From: Phytophthora hibernalis
Taxonomy: Eukaryota; Oomycota; Peronosporomycetes; Peronosporales; Peronosporaceae
Direction of reading: 5' to 3'
DNA length: 64,000 bases
Assembly: GCA_012656075.1 (NCBI GenBank)
Contig: JAAKBF010000076.1
Location: forward strand, 372,001 to 436,000
The position numbers and the translations under genes were made by a program. This document shows, piece by piece, positions 53,848 through 64,000 of this stretch. The notes below the pieces were generated by a model, which worked only from the letters and a program-made list of their open reading frames with translations, had not been told where the DNA came from and made no database searches. Every line of letters starts with the position of its first letter. Within the stretch, counting starts at the first letter, position 1.

Positions 53848-55470
53848 TCACTTCTCACATGGGCCAAAGACTAGCACCGTTTTATCCGTGAGGAAGTGTG
53901 CAATGACTTGAGCGGCGTGTTCACTCACGGCTATAGCCACTGAATACCTAGTTGTGTATTCTACAGTAGCAATCACGTAGCGATTGCCCCACGTAGTCAC
54001 TGGCAATGGGCCTGTCATGTCAATCGCCCACCGGTCACCGACGTCTCCGGTTATGACGCTCCGTAGTGGTAGGACCACCGCTTTTGGTCTTGCTTTCCTG
54101 GAGCCGCAATCTTGGCACACTGACACCCAGCTGGGCACAGCCTCATGCATATGAGGCCACCAGTACATGCCTTGCAGCCGCTCATACGTCCTTGGCCCCC
54201 GAAGGTGGCCTGCCCAAATGCTATCGTGGGCCTCTTTGAAATCAAGGGCCCAGTAGATTGCAGATAGGATAATTCTACTGCCGTCAGCAACTTCTGCACG
54301 TACGAGCCCATCGTCATCGCTGGACACGCGTTGACCTCGGTACGCGCCCTTTTGTGGCAACGACTGAGCCACTACTGACTTTGCCTGCTCTCTCTTGATG
54401 TCATCGTCAGTAAATTGCACCACGCCCACATTTGCAGCTTCGACACGCCAAACTGCTGCCGTCTGGATCAAATTCCTCGCTGCTTGATCAACTTCAACAT
54501 CCACTCCGTAACTCGCTTCGTCCTGCACTGCTACGTTCTTCTCCGCGTTGCTGTAATTCACCACTAGGTCGTCCGTCGCTGTGACCACGTCCTCTCTTGT
54601 GCCGTTGCTGCTGCTGGACTTCCTGTCGCTACTTGGCTGTTGCTCTCCGCCGCCGTTCATCGCCACTAGTTGTGGTGGCTGCTGCACTTTGTCATCGCTG
54701 CCCAACTGCTTGTCCACATTCTGCTGCGCGCCGACTCTTGCTCGTCCACGTTTCGACCCTGGCTGCTGTTTGGATGTCTTGCTCTTCGCGCACTCCGCCG
54801 CCACTTCAACAACTGCATCCGCGTATCTGCTCACGGCGTTCCTTGCTGGTTCGGTCACCGGTGCGTTGCCTCTGTCGTTACCGTCAGCCTCAGCGGCCAC
54901 CTTCATCATCTCGACACTCAGCACGGTTTCGATCGTTTTCCGTGGCGCGCCGTTCTCGTTCGTGCATGTCGTCACGGTCGACCATGCAATCACCGGGTCG
55001 TCTTCAGACTTGTGCGGATCCTCTACCGCCTTCTCATCTGCTTGCGCGGGCCCGCGCGATAAAGCATCCGCGACGTAGTTCTCTCTGCCCGGCCTGTATT
55101 TAATGCCGAAGTCGTATTCCTGCAGGGTCAAGGCCCACCTGTGAAGACGCCATGCTGGTTGTTTCGCCGTCATTAGCCACATCAGCGCAATATGGTCCGT
55201 GACTATCTTGATTCTGCGCCCGTACAGATGCTGTCGGAAGAGCCGTACGGTCCCCGCCACCGCGAGACACTCAAGTTCGGAGATACTGTAGTTGCTTACC
55301 GTCGGACTGTTCACCTTTGAGGCGTACGCGACTGGCTGGTCGCCACTGCCCTGATCCTGTGAAAGCACTGCTCCAAGGCCCGCCTTCGAAGAATCTGTAG
55401 TTAGTTTAAACGGCAGTCGGTAGTCTGGATAGAATAATACAGGTTTCTTGTTCAGCCACGCTTCGCCCAT
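53848..55470 (-). CDS. Gypsy RNase H and integrase N-terminal/core
   Basis: A 540-residue frame: RNase H (TTDSSKAGLGAVLSQDQGSG; VAYASKVNSPTVSNYSISEL; IVTDHIALMWLM), a long acidic Gln/Ser-rich linker of about 200 residues, then the integrase H-C zinc region (HDSIWAGHLRGPRTYERLQ; CQDCGSRKA) and the first catalytic Asp (RWAIDMTGPLP). The stop at 53848 precedes the next Asp (MMDGA), which lies in another frame with GLVERF and the catalytic Glu. Confidence 0.8.
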   Translation of the reverse strand: MGEAWLNKKPVLFYPDYRLPFKLTTDSSKAGLGAVLSQDQGSGDQPVAYASKVNSPTVSNYSISELECLAVAGTVRLFRQHLYGRRIKIVTDHIALMWLMTAKQPAWRLHRWALTLQEYDFGIKYRPGRENYVADALSRGPAQADEKAVEDPHKSEDDPVIAWSTVTTCTNENGAPRKTIETVLSVEMMKVAAEADGNDRGNAPVTEPARNAVSRYADAVVEVAAECAKSKTSKQQPGSKRGRARVGAQQNVDKQLGSDDKVQQPPQLVAMNGGGEQQPSSDRKSSSSNGTREDVVTATDDLVVNYSNAEKNVAVQDEASYGVDVEVDQAARNLIQTAAVWRVEAANVGVVQFTDDDIKREQAKSVVAQSLPQKGAYRGQRVSSDDDGLVRAEVADGSRIILSAIYWALDFKEAHDSIWAGHLRGPRTYERLQGMYWWPHMHEAVPSWVSVCQDCGSRKARPKAVVLPLRSVITGDVGDRWAIDMTGPLPVTTWGNRYVIATVEYTTRYSVAIAVSEHAAQVIAHFLTDKTVLVFGPCEK

Positions 55471-56160
55471 GTAAATGCTTCCACTTGATCTTCATTCCAC
55501 ACCCACTCACTGCCTTTCCTGAGCAACCGCGTCAACGGCGACATCTTGGTGCCGAAATCTGGAACAAATCGGCGATAATAGCCCGCTAAGGCAACAAACC
55601 GGCGTACTTGCACGTCATCTTCAGGCCGTGGGAAGTCCATGATGGCCTTAATCAACCTGTCAGTCGACTGAATTTCGTCTGGAGTCAGGTCGTGCCCTAA
55701 GTATTCGATCTTGGTGGTCGCGAACGAACACTTCGATGCCTTCAGGCTCAGTCCATCTTCCGCAAGTCGCTCAAGAACTACTGCTAACTCCACCACGTGC
55801 TGCGCTACCGTGTCCTTAGTGAAGATCACTACATCGTCCAGATACACGAGACAGCAGACCCAAGTCAAGCCCCGTAGCACACAATCCATTAGGCGCTGGA
55901 AAGTGCTGGGCGCATTGAATGCCCAAACGGCATACGCCGGAACCGGAACAGGCCACTTCGCGTCGTAAATACCATTTTCGCGCGGTCTTCCTTAGCTACG
56001 TCTAATTGCCAATCGACTGCATTTAAATTCAAGCTAGTAAATCTTTGTGATCCGTACAAAGCCTTCAAAGTCTCATCAACTCTAGGTAGTGGGTACACGT
56101 CAGTGACTGTAACAGCGTTGAGGATCTGTAATCAATACAGAACCTCACGTTTCCTCACGC
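55452..56160 (-). pseudogene. Gypsy reverse transcriptase, broken
   Basis: Frames 56098-55889 and 55889-55452 hold FTSLNLNAVDWQLDVAKEDR, TRSGLFRFRRMPFG, the YLDD catalytic motif in CLVYLDDVVIFT, and IEYLGHDLTPDEIQ...RRFVALAGYYRRFVPDF. The first part of RT (to 56182) is in a further frame. Confidence 0.8.
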
Positions 56161-57262
56161 TTCCGTCTTTCTTTTTGACAATCACCACATGGAACCCCAT
56201 GCACCTTCACCTGGCTCAATCACCTCAAAACTCAGCATTTCGTCGACTTCCTTGTCGATAAACGCGTTCTCCGACACTGCGTGTCTTCGCATGATCGGTG
56301 CGGCGTTTTCCGTGTTGATGTGATGCTCCACGATGACTTTCGCTAACGGCGGGCACCCAGGTTTCTTCTCGACAATCCCAGCGTACTGCCGCAGCAACAT
56401 AATCACCAAGTCTCGGTCCGCATCCTCCATCTCGCCGATATCTAGCTTGTGCTCATCTGTCAATGGGCGTGCATAGCCCTTCTTCAGCTCGGCGACCCCT
56501 TAGTGACACGCCCTCTCTCGAGCTCATCATACATCGTGAAGATCTGCATGTCTCCATACGTAGGGATAGCGCTTCACGGGCCGGCAGCTTTTCACATCGG
56601 CCTTCTACATTCATCACCACCACTCGCACCATGCCGTCACGTACGGTATCCACCGTGGGAGCGATCAACAGATGTCGCTTCGTCGTCGGCTTGGGCACGA
56701 AGATGCCCGTAGAGCCTTCTTCTGCATCAATCTTCAATCGCACCGTGCTGCGCGTGTTCGTGGCCAGCTTCGTTGTCGTCGCTAGCCATACTACTGCTCT
56801 TCGTTGTCCGGGTTGTTGCAGCGTCGAGATGCCATAGCATGTGAAGGGTAGGATCATCTTCTGCCCGTCCGCTTCACGATACTTAAGCTCACGGGTGCCG
56901 AAGTCCATCTGGACTTGTCGCTCTACTATCCAGTCCTCACCAATTAGAAGCTCATCGCCTTGGCCATCGACTAGCAGTGCGTCTACTACTACTCGCTGCT
57001 GGTACTTCGTCGGTCCGGCGAACCGCCAAACTCAAGCACCTTGCACGTTCCGCCATCGAAGCCCTCAACGATATCCACCGGTGTATCTCTGGTCAGGCAT
57101 TGTCCGTATCTGAGCAGCTCGACCCCAGTGACGCTGAACTGGGCACAGCTATCCAGCTGTACTTCTTGCGTGTGCGTCTTCGTCAAGGCCAGCAGTACTG
57201 TGGTGTTGGGTTTTGGGGACGCTCGGTCGCCAGTCGGCAAGGTTGCCCTTGCTGAAGGAAAG

Positions 57263-58095
57263 TGACCGGCGTGCCCTGATTGGCGGATTATATTTCCCGC
57301 GCCACAGTGACCACGATAGTTTAGTGATCGAGGCCTCGGTCGGGTATAATAAACTCCCGGCCGAGGGTACGAACCCTCGTTTGTACCCATTTCAGTTTCG
57401 TACCTTCGGTCTTATAGATCCGAGTACAGGATCACATACGAGGATCGTTTCACACTGGATATTTGTATTTAGATATAGGACTAGCTATAAGATTGACTAC
57501 AGAGACTCTCAGAGCCATAGATGAGCAGAAATAAATCAGCAGTCTTCCCCCAAGTCACCAAGGGTCAAGTCCGTCTTCGGTAAGTCTAGCTAGCTTATCT
57601 TATGGTCTCGATACGCTCGGCTTGTGGGATGCTGGTCGGCGAGCCTAAGGTACATTGAACCGAGGGTTTGTTGCTGGCCAGTCAAGAGATTAGAGTGGCC
57701 GAGTGTTGGGAGCGACGAGGAGCGTCGTTCACCGTATATTATAGTGGAACCGAGTGTTCCATACATATTTTACTACCCGCCGAGGTTTTACCTCGGAAAA
57801 CCCGTATTAGGCTTGACAGCCGGTACCCTTCCTTCTGAGGGACTGCGGGGTTCGCGCGAAAGCGCAATATTGCATACTAGCCCTCGCTCGTGGCTAGTGG
57901 TGCAGGTTATTGGGTTGGCCTAATACAACCTAGGTGTCCAGAGGGTTCACATCCAACCCGGCGTAAGGGATCGTTCCTGGTCTTCAGGTTTGATCCAACG
58001 CTCGTTGCTCTGACAAGAAGAAGCGAGTGTTGTTGGTGGGACTCATACCATTTGGTAGTGAGAATTTCTGCGTGATCCTACACGACAACTGGTGC
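57263..58095 (+). repeat. Probable 5' LTR and leader of plus-strand Gypsy
   Basis: Minus-strand Gypsy homology ends at about 57260, and no coding frame is found until the gag ATG at 58196. The segment starts TGACCGGCG and is followed by a primer-binding-type site at 58090. The matching 3' LTR would lie outside the window, so the limits are approximate. Confidence 0.45.
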
Positions 58096-58107
58096 CGCGA
58101 CCCGGGA
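58090..58107 (+). other. Primer-binding site candidate
   Basis: TGGTGCCGCGACCCGGGA begins with TGG and is complementary to a typical tRNA 3' end (…GGCACCA). It lies about 90 bases upstream of the gag start, where a Gypsy primer-binding site is expected. Confidence 0.55.
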
Positions 58108-58195
58108 TTGGGAGTGACTTTCTGTGTGTCTTGGTTGTATATAGATTCTTACCCTAACGAGCATTCGAGAAGACAAGAGAAGAAGAAGAGAGAAG

Positions 58196-60591
58196 ATGGT
58201 GAGAGGAGTGAAGTCAGCGGTACCAGAAACGCCGATGAAGTCGAGAGGAGGGCGCACCGAGGATTCGGTGAGGTCCAGTCCTACACTCGCCACCCAAGTA
58301 CTTTGGAGCCGACCAACGAGCGTTCGGACAGCTTCGACGTGCGGACGGACTACTCTGAAGCCAAAGAAGATGACGAAGATGAATACATGGAAGAAGCGAC
58401 AGCGATGTCCGAGGTTTCGGAAGCCGCTACCGTCTCAGTAGGACGTAGCGGAGGGGTGAGGTCGCTCGCGCGAAACCTCACCGAGGAGTTGGACGAAGTG
58501 GCTGGTCCTGAACCAGCCCTCGAAGACAACGAAGATGGACTCGGCGATCCCCGATCGCTGACGATGGCCGAGGACGCGAGTTCTCGGTCGACCGGCAGTC
58601 GGCCTCCAGTTAATGGGGACACTCCGACTGCCAACAAGATTCTGGGAAGATGTATGGAGGTAATGATGACAAAGAGCAAGTGGATGCGGGCCTTTGCGCC
58701 GAAGTCAATTCGACAAGCCGTGTGGATGGAACTCGGGGCAGAATTAGTTGTCCCGGTGGAATCGTGGAGCATCCAACAGGTGGCCGAGGATACGGTACAA
58801 CTGTTCCGCGCTATGGGCTGTGAACCTCAAGCACTCCCCACCGAAGCCGACCTTCAAGGTTGGTCGATCGAAGATGCCGCGCTCTCGCTGCGTAAGGGGA
58901 AACAGAAGCTTCGGACGGTTTTGGAGTGCCTGAGCCAGGCTCCAACCGTCGGACGAGCCTCTCACGCACGACTGAGGGGACGGATCCATCGAGGGTCCCG
59001 CTACCGACAACGCCTGGGCAACAGTCAGAGAAGTCGGTCGGGACGGGTGTGTTCTCAGCGAAAGGGACCGCTTCGGCGTACTTTCAAGATTCGCACATGG
59101 TAACGCCTCGGTCAGCGGACCGTACCGAGCGATTGGTACAAGAATCCGAGGGTACGCGGACCGCTCCGACGGCGGGCCGAAGTACAGGTCGGACGACGGA
59201 TCGACGCTTCGATACGCACGACGAATCCTCGGACGATGATTCGTTCGACGTCGAAGACCAAAGGGTGACGTGACTGGAGAATGGCCACACCAAATCCGTG
59301 AGCTCAGCTCGATGGAGAGCGAGAGTTCCACACCGAGGCTTGAAATCGCCACGCACCTCCCGTTGGGTAACATCAAACCCTATCTCGGCCTCCGAGACAA
59401 GAGCGAGAAGTCAATGTAATGGCTCCGAGCCTTCATCTACGAGATGAAGGGAACGCGCACACCACCGAATGAATGGTGCATGGCGTTCGAGCTGAGCCTC
59501 CAAGATGGAGCCCTGCATTGGTAGCGAAAGACGAGACGAACGTGGAAATTGTTGAGTGATGCGTTCATCAAGTACTACTGTTCCCGATTTAATCAATCGG
59601 CGAAAGCACGGTACTACTCGGCGAGGCGTGAAGAGAAGGAGCATGTTTGCGACTATCTGAACCGGCTCAATGGCTACGCCAGGAATGCCGGAGTACAATT
59701 CGAGCACGGCGGTCGCGAGGCCAAGGATCATGTTGAACACTTTCTCGATACGAGTGAAGACCGAGCCTTGGAAGAAAGTCTGTGTCACGTGCGAGTCAAG
59801 AATATTCACGACCTGGAAGACATGATAAACGATATCCTCCGACGCCGCGAGCGGAAAAAGGGACACGAGTCCTCGGTGCGACGCCCCAAAGGCCAAGATG
59901 ATAGTCGTCGCCGTGACGATGGACGCGCCGAGGATTCGCGGAACCCCTACCGGCGTGACAGAGATGATGGTCGTCGTCGGGAAGATCGGTATCGGGATGA
60001 CAACCGACGTCGAGATGATCGTCCATACCGACCGAGGGTCACCTTAGCTGAAGCACTGACAGGCATGGTCGCTGCGTTGAAGGTGGATGGCTCGGTCGAC
60101 CCGCGAGGAGAACCTGCAGAGACATCGAGTGGGGTTATGATGATACCGAGGGTTACGACCCGGAGTACTATCCTAGCAATGGCGACCGAGGCTCGGATAG
60201 GTACTCGGACGACGAATATGCGTCGGATGAAGACCACGGTCATGTGGCTGCTGCGAATGATTCGGAGCGTCGCCACGCCGCCGAGGGACCGTTTGCTCGG
60301 GCTGACAACCGCCGGCCGAGGGTTGGGAATAAGCAATACCCACACGGCCAAGACAACCGAGGCCTCGGCGGACGTGACGGTCGCCGACAATATGGCCCGT
60401 GTACCGCCTGTGGTGGACTCACACATTCTGCACACTATTGTTTCAAGAGGTGCAAGATGTGCAAGCAAGTCCACGATGCGGGAAGATGCGAAGCATTCAA
60501 CGGGCTGGCGCCTCTTTTGAAGGCGAAGGTGGAGATGAAAGACCTCTCGCCAGAACTTCAAGAATTGGTCTATGGGAGTCATTTAAACTAG
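58196..60591 (+). pseudogene. Gypsy Gag, several frameshifts
   Basis: The likely start is the ATG at 58196 (MVRGVKSAVPETPMKSRGGR). Homology continues across frame changes near 58300, 59000, 59270-59550 and 60150. The capsid-like part includes ALHW, YYCSRFNQSAKARYYSARRE and VCDYLNRLNGYARNAG. An Arg/Asp-rich tail follows, and a zinc knuckle CTACGGLTHSAHYC (CX2CX4HX4C) lies at about 60400. Confidence 0.7.
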
Positions 60592-61253
60592 GCAGCCCTC
60601 CAACTGAAACTGGGTTGGTCCCAATCGGGCTGCCACAGTTAGCCGAACCTGCGCTGGACGCCGACTATTTGTTTGCGTTCACGGGTTCATGCAAACGGCC
60701 TGATCACTTGAATATGGATTATGTGAAATTGACGGAAAATGGAGAAGAGAGAGGCGCAAGCCTCGGTGAGAGTGAAGTGAATGTGGAATGTGTGGAGAAA
60801 GCTGCTGGTACGGTTACCGAGGCTTCAATCGCAAGTATGGCTGTGACCGAGCGTGAGCCCCGACGTCTCGGCCAGGCAATCAAGTTGTTGTCTGGTGAGA
60901 GGATGGGGTGGTGGTCGTCCCAACGTTACGACAAGAGGAAGCGATTGCGTGCCATGGTGAACGGGGCAGTGGACGACGCGCGAACGAGGATTCTGCTCGA
61001 CACTGGAGCGAATGTGAGCGTGATCTCAGCTTCCTATGCGAAGCGACTACGCGTGCGGGAAGTATCGGACCACGGTCGCAGTCTGGAGGTTAGAGGAATT
61101 AATCCAGGGGTGATGGAGACGCGCCGCCGAGTACTCGTTAAGATCACCCTCGGGTGGGAGCGAGTGTATGAATTCGAGTTGTGGATTATGGATCATAGCG
61201 CCGGAGTCAATGTAGTCCTCGGAACGGATTTCATGATACCAGCCGGAGTGCCA
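60592..61253 (+). CDS. Gypsy aspartic protease segment
   Basis: Within the frame 60399-61451 lies ILLDTGANVSVISASYAKRL, with the D-T-G active site near 61000, and the closing strand VNVVLGTDFMIPAGV ending at 61253. Beyond that point the frame reads an unrelated antisense sequence. Confidence 0.75.
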
Positions 61254-61254
61254 T

Positions 61255-62112
61255 CGAGGGCATCGTCAACATCGACAGCGACGTCAGCGGAAACGCCAGT
61301 CGTAAGGGCGACAAACACCGACTCCAGACGTGCCTCCGAATCTTCGATGGCCACGGACTCCGGTACCTCGCCGGTAATTACCTCGCCGTCACCCTGTCCG
61401 AGGATTCGGACGTGGTTGAATCTTCACATTCCTCGGTTTCAATGTCCGTAGCCATCACGTCCGAGGTTACCAGAGTAACGGTTACTGTCGCGTGGTCGCA
61501 CCCACTCGGTTGTGCATGGCACTCTTCACCGCTCTGTAGACGATCCGCCCGTTGCCCATCGTGGTGCACCATCGGTCGGGAAACAATCCTCCGAGGCGTC
61601 GGATATTCCCTGTTGGTGGTTGACTGGCTAACCACTGCTCGTACAATTTTCTTTCACGCTTCATCAATGTGTCGTCCCGACACTCAGCGTACGCCAGCAC
61701 TTGCCATTCGTCGTACTTCGCCGATCGCAGCCGGGTGTAGCCACGTCCTTGCAGGAGATCACCACGTGGTACCCATAATACCACCGACTCGTGGTTTGTA
61801 CAGTGAGCAACTCTCGGTGACACATTAGTCAGCCGGGTAATCGCTGGTTGTCCTCGCTGAAACCTCGTCACTGTCGGCACGAGATTTCCAATCCGGCGAA
61901 TCCACACCTCGTGGGTGTTCAGAGGTGGACGTCGTCGAGGTAACTTGAACTCGTGCCACTCTCGTCCGGTGACTGACAAATCCTCGGTCGGGCCACCGGC
62001 CACTTGCAGACCGTATACCGGATCATCATCCTCGTTCTGGGATTTCATCAGGGGAACCAGAACTTCATCCGGTAGCCGGGCCGTACCATGGAACAGGTCT
62101 AACCGCAAAGGG
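61255..62112 (-). pseudogene. Inverted PR-RT linker block of the same Gypsy
   Basis: The minus-strand frame from 62112 (LRLDLFHGTARLPDEVLV ... GREWHEFKLPRRRPPLN ... AKYDEWQVLAYAECRDDTLM) is the sequence expected directly after IPAGV of the protease. Both ends are close to where the plus-strand protease stops and RNase H resumes. Confidence 0.7.
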
Positions 62113-62116
62113 GTGA

Positions 62117-62834
62117 TGGCCTGTAGGAAGGAAACTCTGATGGCCCAGCTCAACCACCACCGAGAACTCACAGCCAAGCTTCGGTCGGTGAAATATCTCC
62201 ATGTGATCCGAGAGCTCAATGCAGCTGCAGACTCGTTAGCTACCGAAGCTCTCAACAGCAAGCAGTCAAGCGAGGTTTCGACCGAAACCGGGAAAATAGA
62301 GCTAATCGAGCTCAACCGAATCGACGAAGTCATCTACGAGCCTTCGCCGGAGGTCGCCACGCCAACACTCGGCGACCCAGCCATCGACGAGAGAGCGTCG
62401 ATCAGCTTAGCCCGGACTCGTGTGGCCTGTCAAGCACCCCGTAACAAATCTTTTTCGATTTTGTGAGGGAAGTGCCGGATTACATAACCGTCACGACCCG
62501 TCGACAAGCGAGAGCACAGAAAAAGGGTGTCCGGTTTGCAAACGAGCCCTCGGTGATGGGCCAGGATGACGCAACACGACGAGACGAAGCAGATGAGGTA
62601 GCCTCAGAGACTCCGAACGAAGCGGAAACCGAGCTACCAATTACCGAGGCAAGAGTCAGAGCACCAAACGCAAACGACGTCGACCCGGTAACCATTCAAG
62701 AAGAGCAAAGGCGGAGGATTTCCGCTGCCCAGGACGAGGAGCTGAGTTGGGCAAACCTCAAGGCCGTTCTCCGAGGCGAGGAAGCTAGCCTGAGTTACAG
62801 TATGCATGGAAAATGGCCGACAAGTTTGCGCTAA
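62117..62834 (+). pseudogene. Gypsy RNase H end and linker to integrase
   Basis: RKETLMAQLNHHRELTAKLR and VIRELNAAADSLATEAL are the closing part of RNase H. The frames 61915-62466 and 62463-62834 then give an acidic linker (ETELPITEARVRAPNANDVD). The last frame is shifted just before the integrase. Confidence 0.6.
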
Positions 62835-64000
62835 GCGAGGACGGTGTGCTGTATATTATCGGAGCGAACCGTCGGTGGACTAATGGAAACCAAGAGGAGA
62901 CCAAGATGCGACTGGTGGTACCCACAACGATGATTCAGGAAGTATTACAGAGCTGCCACGACTCGTTAGAAGGTGGCCACCAAGGTATCGGTCGAACATA
63001 CCACCGAGCGAAAATGGATTATTATTGGATCGAACTGTACGCAGACGTTGAGCGGCATGTGCAGTCCTGCCCAGACTGCAGCTCGAGCAAAAGTCGACCG
63101 CAGTTCAGAGGGTACTCTCCTGGGAATGTGCTAGTCGAGAGATCATTCCAGCTGGTGTCGATGGATTTCGTCATTCCATTGCCGAAATCTCGGCGAGGGA
63201 ATACCGCGCTGTTACTGTTTCAATGCTCGTTCACAGGATTCGTCATGGGGAAGGCCATGTCAGATACCACCGCATTAACAGTCGCTCAAGCGTTCGAAGA
63301 GTGTGTCTACCGAAGGTTTGGGGCTCCAACGATGATTCGCCATGATCGAGACCCTCGGTTCATGAGTGAGGTTTTCCAAGCATTCGCTGAGATCATGCAA
63401 TCTCGGTCGAGGGCCACGTTGGGTTATCGTCCGCAAGCAAACGGGCAGCAAGAACGATCAGTCAAGACCGTGATGCAGTCGGTGCGAGTGTATGCAGAAG
63501 ACCCGTTGCAACAAGACTGGGACGAGATCGCCGAACGACTTGTCTTCGCTGTCAACAACTCTCAGGACGGCACTCGAAAGGATACTCCGTTCTACCTCGT
63601 TCATGGGTGGGATGCTCGGTCTACGCTGCGAGCAATGTCGTCGTCGCTAAAACGAGGATCCCGAGGGAAAACCGATGCACTAGAATGGCGCCGAGAAGTG
63701 AACCGGCAACAAGAAATCGCATGGAAAATGGCGATGGCTCGGAGAGCCCGCGAACACAACGAGTCGCTTAACCGACGTGAAGCAGCAGCAGTACCGATGA
63801 TTCCAGCGAATGACAGCGAGAACATAGTAGCACCGAATCGCGACGGGTCAGAGGTACTATTGGATGCCGAAAGGCAGGGGACAACGACGGAAACCGACGG
63901 GAACGAAACCTCGGACACCGGGCAGGCAGAGACTGGGGCATCTCCCGAAGCTACTGAAGAAGCACCGACGTCTCTATTCAAGCCTGGGAGCAGGGTGTGG
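62813..64000 (+). CDS. Gypsy integrase, open to window end
   Basis: ATG at 62813 (MADKFALSEDGVLYIIGANR) opens 396 codons without stop up to the edge. The zinc-binding part is CHDSLEGGHQGIGRTYHRAK...CPDCSSSKSR. The catalytic triad is D in VSMDFVIPLPK, D in IRHDRDPRFMS and E in ANGQQERSVK, so the core looks intact. An acidic C-terminal part follows (GTTTETDGNETSDTG). A chromodomain may follow outside the window. Confidence 0.85.
   Translation, partial: MADKFALSEDGVLYIIGANRRWTNGNQEETKMRLVVPTTMIQEVLQSCHDSLEGGHQGIGRTYHRAKMDYYWIELYADVERHVQSCPDCSSSKSRPQFRGYSPGNVLVERSFQLVSMDFVIPLPKSRRGNTALLLFQCSFTGFVMGKAMSDTTALTVAQAFEECVYRRFGAPTMIRHDRDPRFMSEVFQAFAEIMQSRSRATLGYRPQANGQQERSVKTVMQSVRVYAEDPLQQDWDEIAERLVFAVNNSQDGTRKDTPFYLVHGWDARSTLRAMSSSLKRGSRGKTDALEWRREVNRQQEIAWKMAMARRAREHNESLNRREAAAVPMIPANDSENIVAPNRDGSEVLLDAERQGTTTETDGNETSDTGQAETGASPEATEEAPTSLFKPGSRVW

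Larger units (their letters stand above)
52799..57262 (-). mobile_element. Ty3/Gypsy retrotransposon pol region, frameshifted
   Basis: Minus-strand order is PR (VQLDSCAQFSVTG, about 57150), linker, RT (PLPRVDETLKALYGSQRF, then CLVYLDDVVIFT), RNase H, integrase. This is the Gypsy order. Several frame changes and stops separate the parts (56463, 56182, 55889, 55452, 53848). It is cut at about 57262 by the plus-strand Gypsy element. Confidence 0.85.
57263..64000 (+). mobile_element. Plus-strand Ty3/Gypsy retrotransposon, partial, with inverted segment and lost RT
   Basis: Order: LTR/leader, gag (58196-60591), protease (to about 61253), an inverted block (about 61255-62112), RNase H end (62117 on), linker and integrase (62813 to window end). 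No reverse transcriptase is present. It inserted in, or rearranged against, the minus-strand Gypsy pol at 57262. The element continues past the window. Confidence 0.8.

Noticed and set aside
54581..55103. Plus-strand frames opposite the Gypsy RNase H-integrase
   Set aside because: Antisense to a recognised pol frame; Ser/Cys/Leu-rich with no features.
1..64000. tRNA, rRNA genes or CRISPR arrays
   Set aside because: None was seen; the only tRNA-related signal is the retrotransposon primer-binding site at 58090.

Overview
The window looks like nuclear DNA of a plant-pathogenic oomycete, most likely Phytophthora or a close relative. The evidence is a Crinkler (CRN) effector gene with LFLAK and HVLV-type motifs, a possible RxLR/dEER fragment, a family of SKN1/KRE6-type beta-glucan synthesis proteins, short 60-80 bp introns, oomycete-like initiator sequences about 60-75 bp upstream of two start codons, and a right-hand third made of nested Copia, Gypsy and DNA transposons. 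The genus is an inference; no species marker was seen.

Layout. 1-300 is the edge of a Myb/SANT-like ORF. 360-1000 is a degenerate tandem repeat. 1045-2948 is a broken MULE/SWIM transposase-like gene. 3.2-5.5 kb is intergenic and carries two small TA-flanked MITEs. 5601-7873 is KRE6-like gene A. About 8.65-12.0 kb is an old element bounded by TTAGTAGT-rich arrays. 12066-13587 is a broken CRN gene. 14314-16559 is KRE6-like gene B. 17991-19508 is a CoA-dependent acyltransferase. About 20.38-20.58 kb is a CRN relic. 21391-23784 is a multipass membrane protein. 23963-25299 is an ELMO-domain protein. 25487-28056 is a coiled-coil protein. 28161-39751 is a head-to-tail array of four KRE6-like genes (C-F). 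41255-42793 is a six-exon inward-rectifier K+ channel. 43541-44563 is a YaaA-family protein. From 45 kb to the end is a retrotransposon nest: a Copia element with an inverted integrase and an 834 bp Harbinger-like insertion in its reverse transcriptase, minus-strand Gypsy pol and gag fragments, and a plus-strand Gypsy with an inverted segment that runs off the window.

Biology. The six GH16/SKN1-KRE6 paralogues share a signal peptide, an intact E-I-D-x-x-E glucanase-type motif, a C-terminal EGF-like cysteine module, one C-terminal membrane segment and, in five of six, a short tail ending NYxQNFV. They are probably cell-surface beta-glucan remodelling or synthesis proteins that expanded by local duplication. 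Genes A and B face each other, and each carries a relic of the other's 3' end, so their neighbourhood has been duplicated and partly lost.

Many otherwise intact genes are interrupted by single-base frameshifts, most of which look like one base lost from a homopolymer. This affects KRE6 A, B and D, the ELMO, Kir, coiled-coil and membrane genes, and the MULE. I read most of these as probable sequence errors, so gene-level breaks should be treated with caution. The transposons and the CRN gene look truly decayed.
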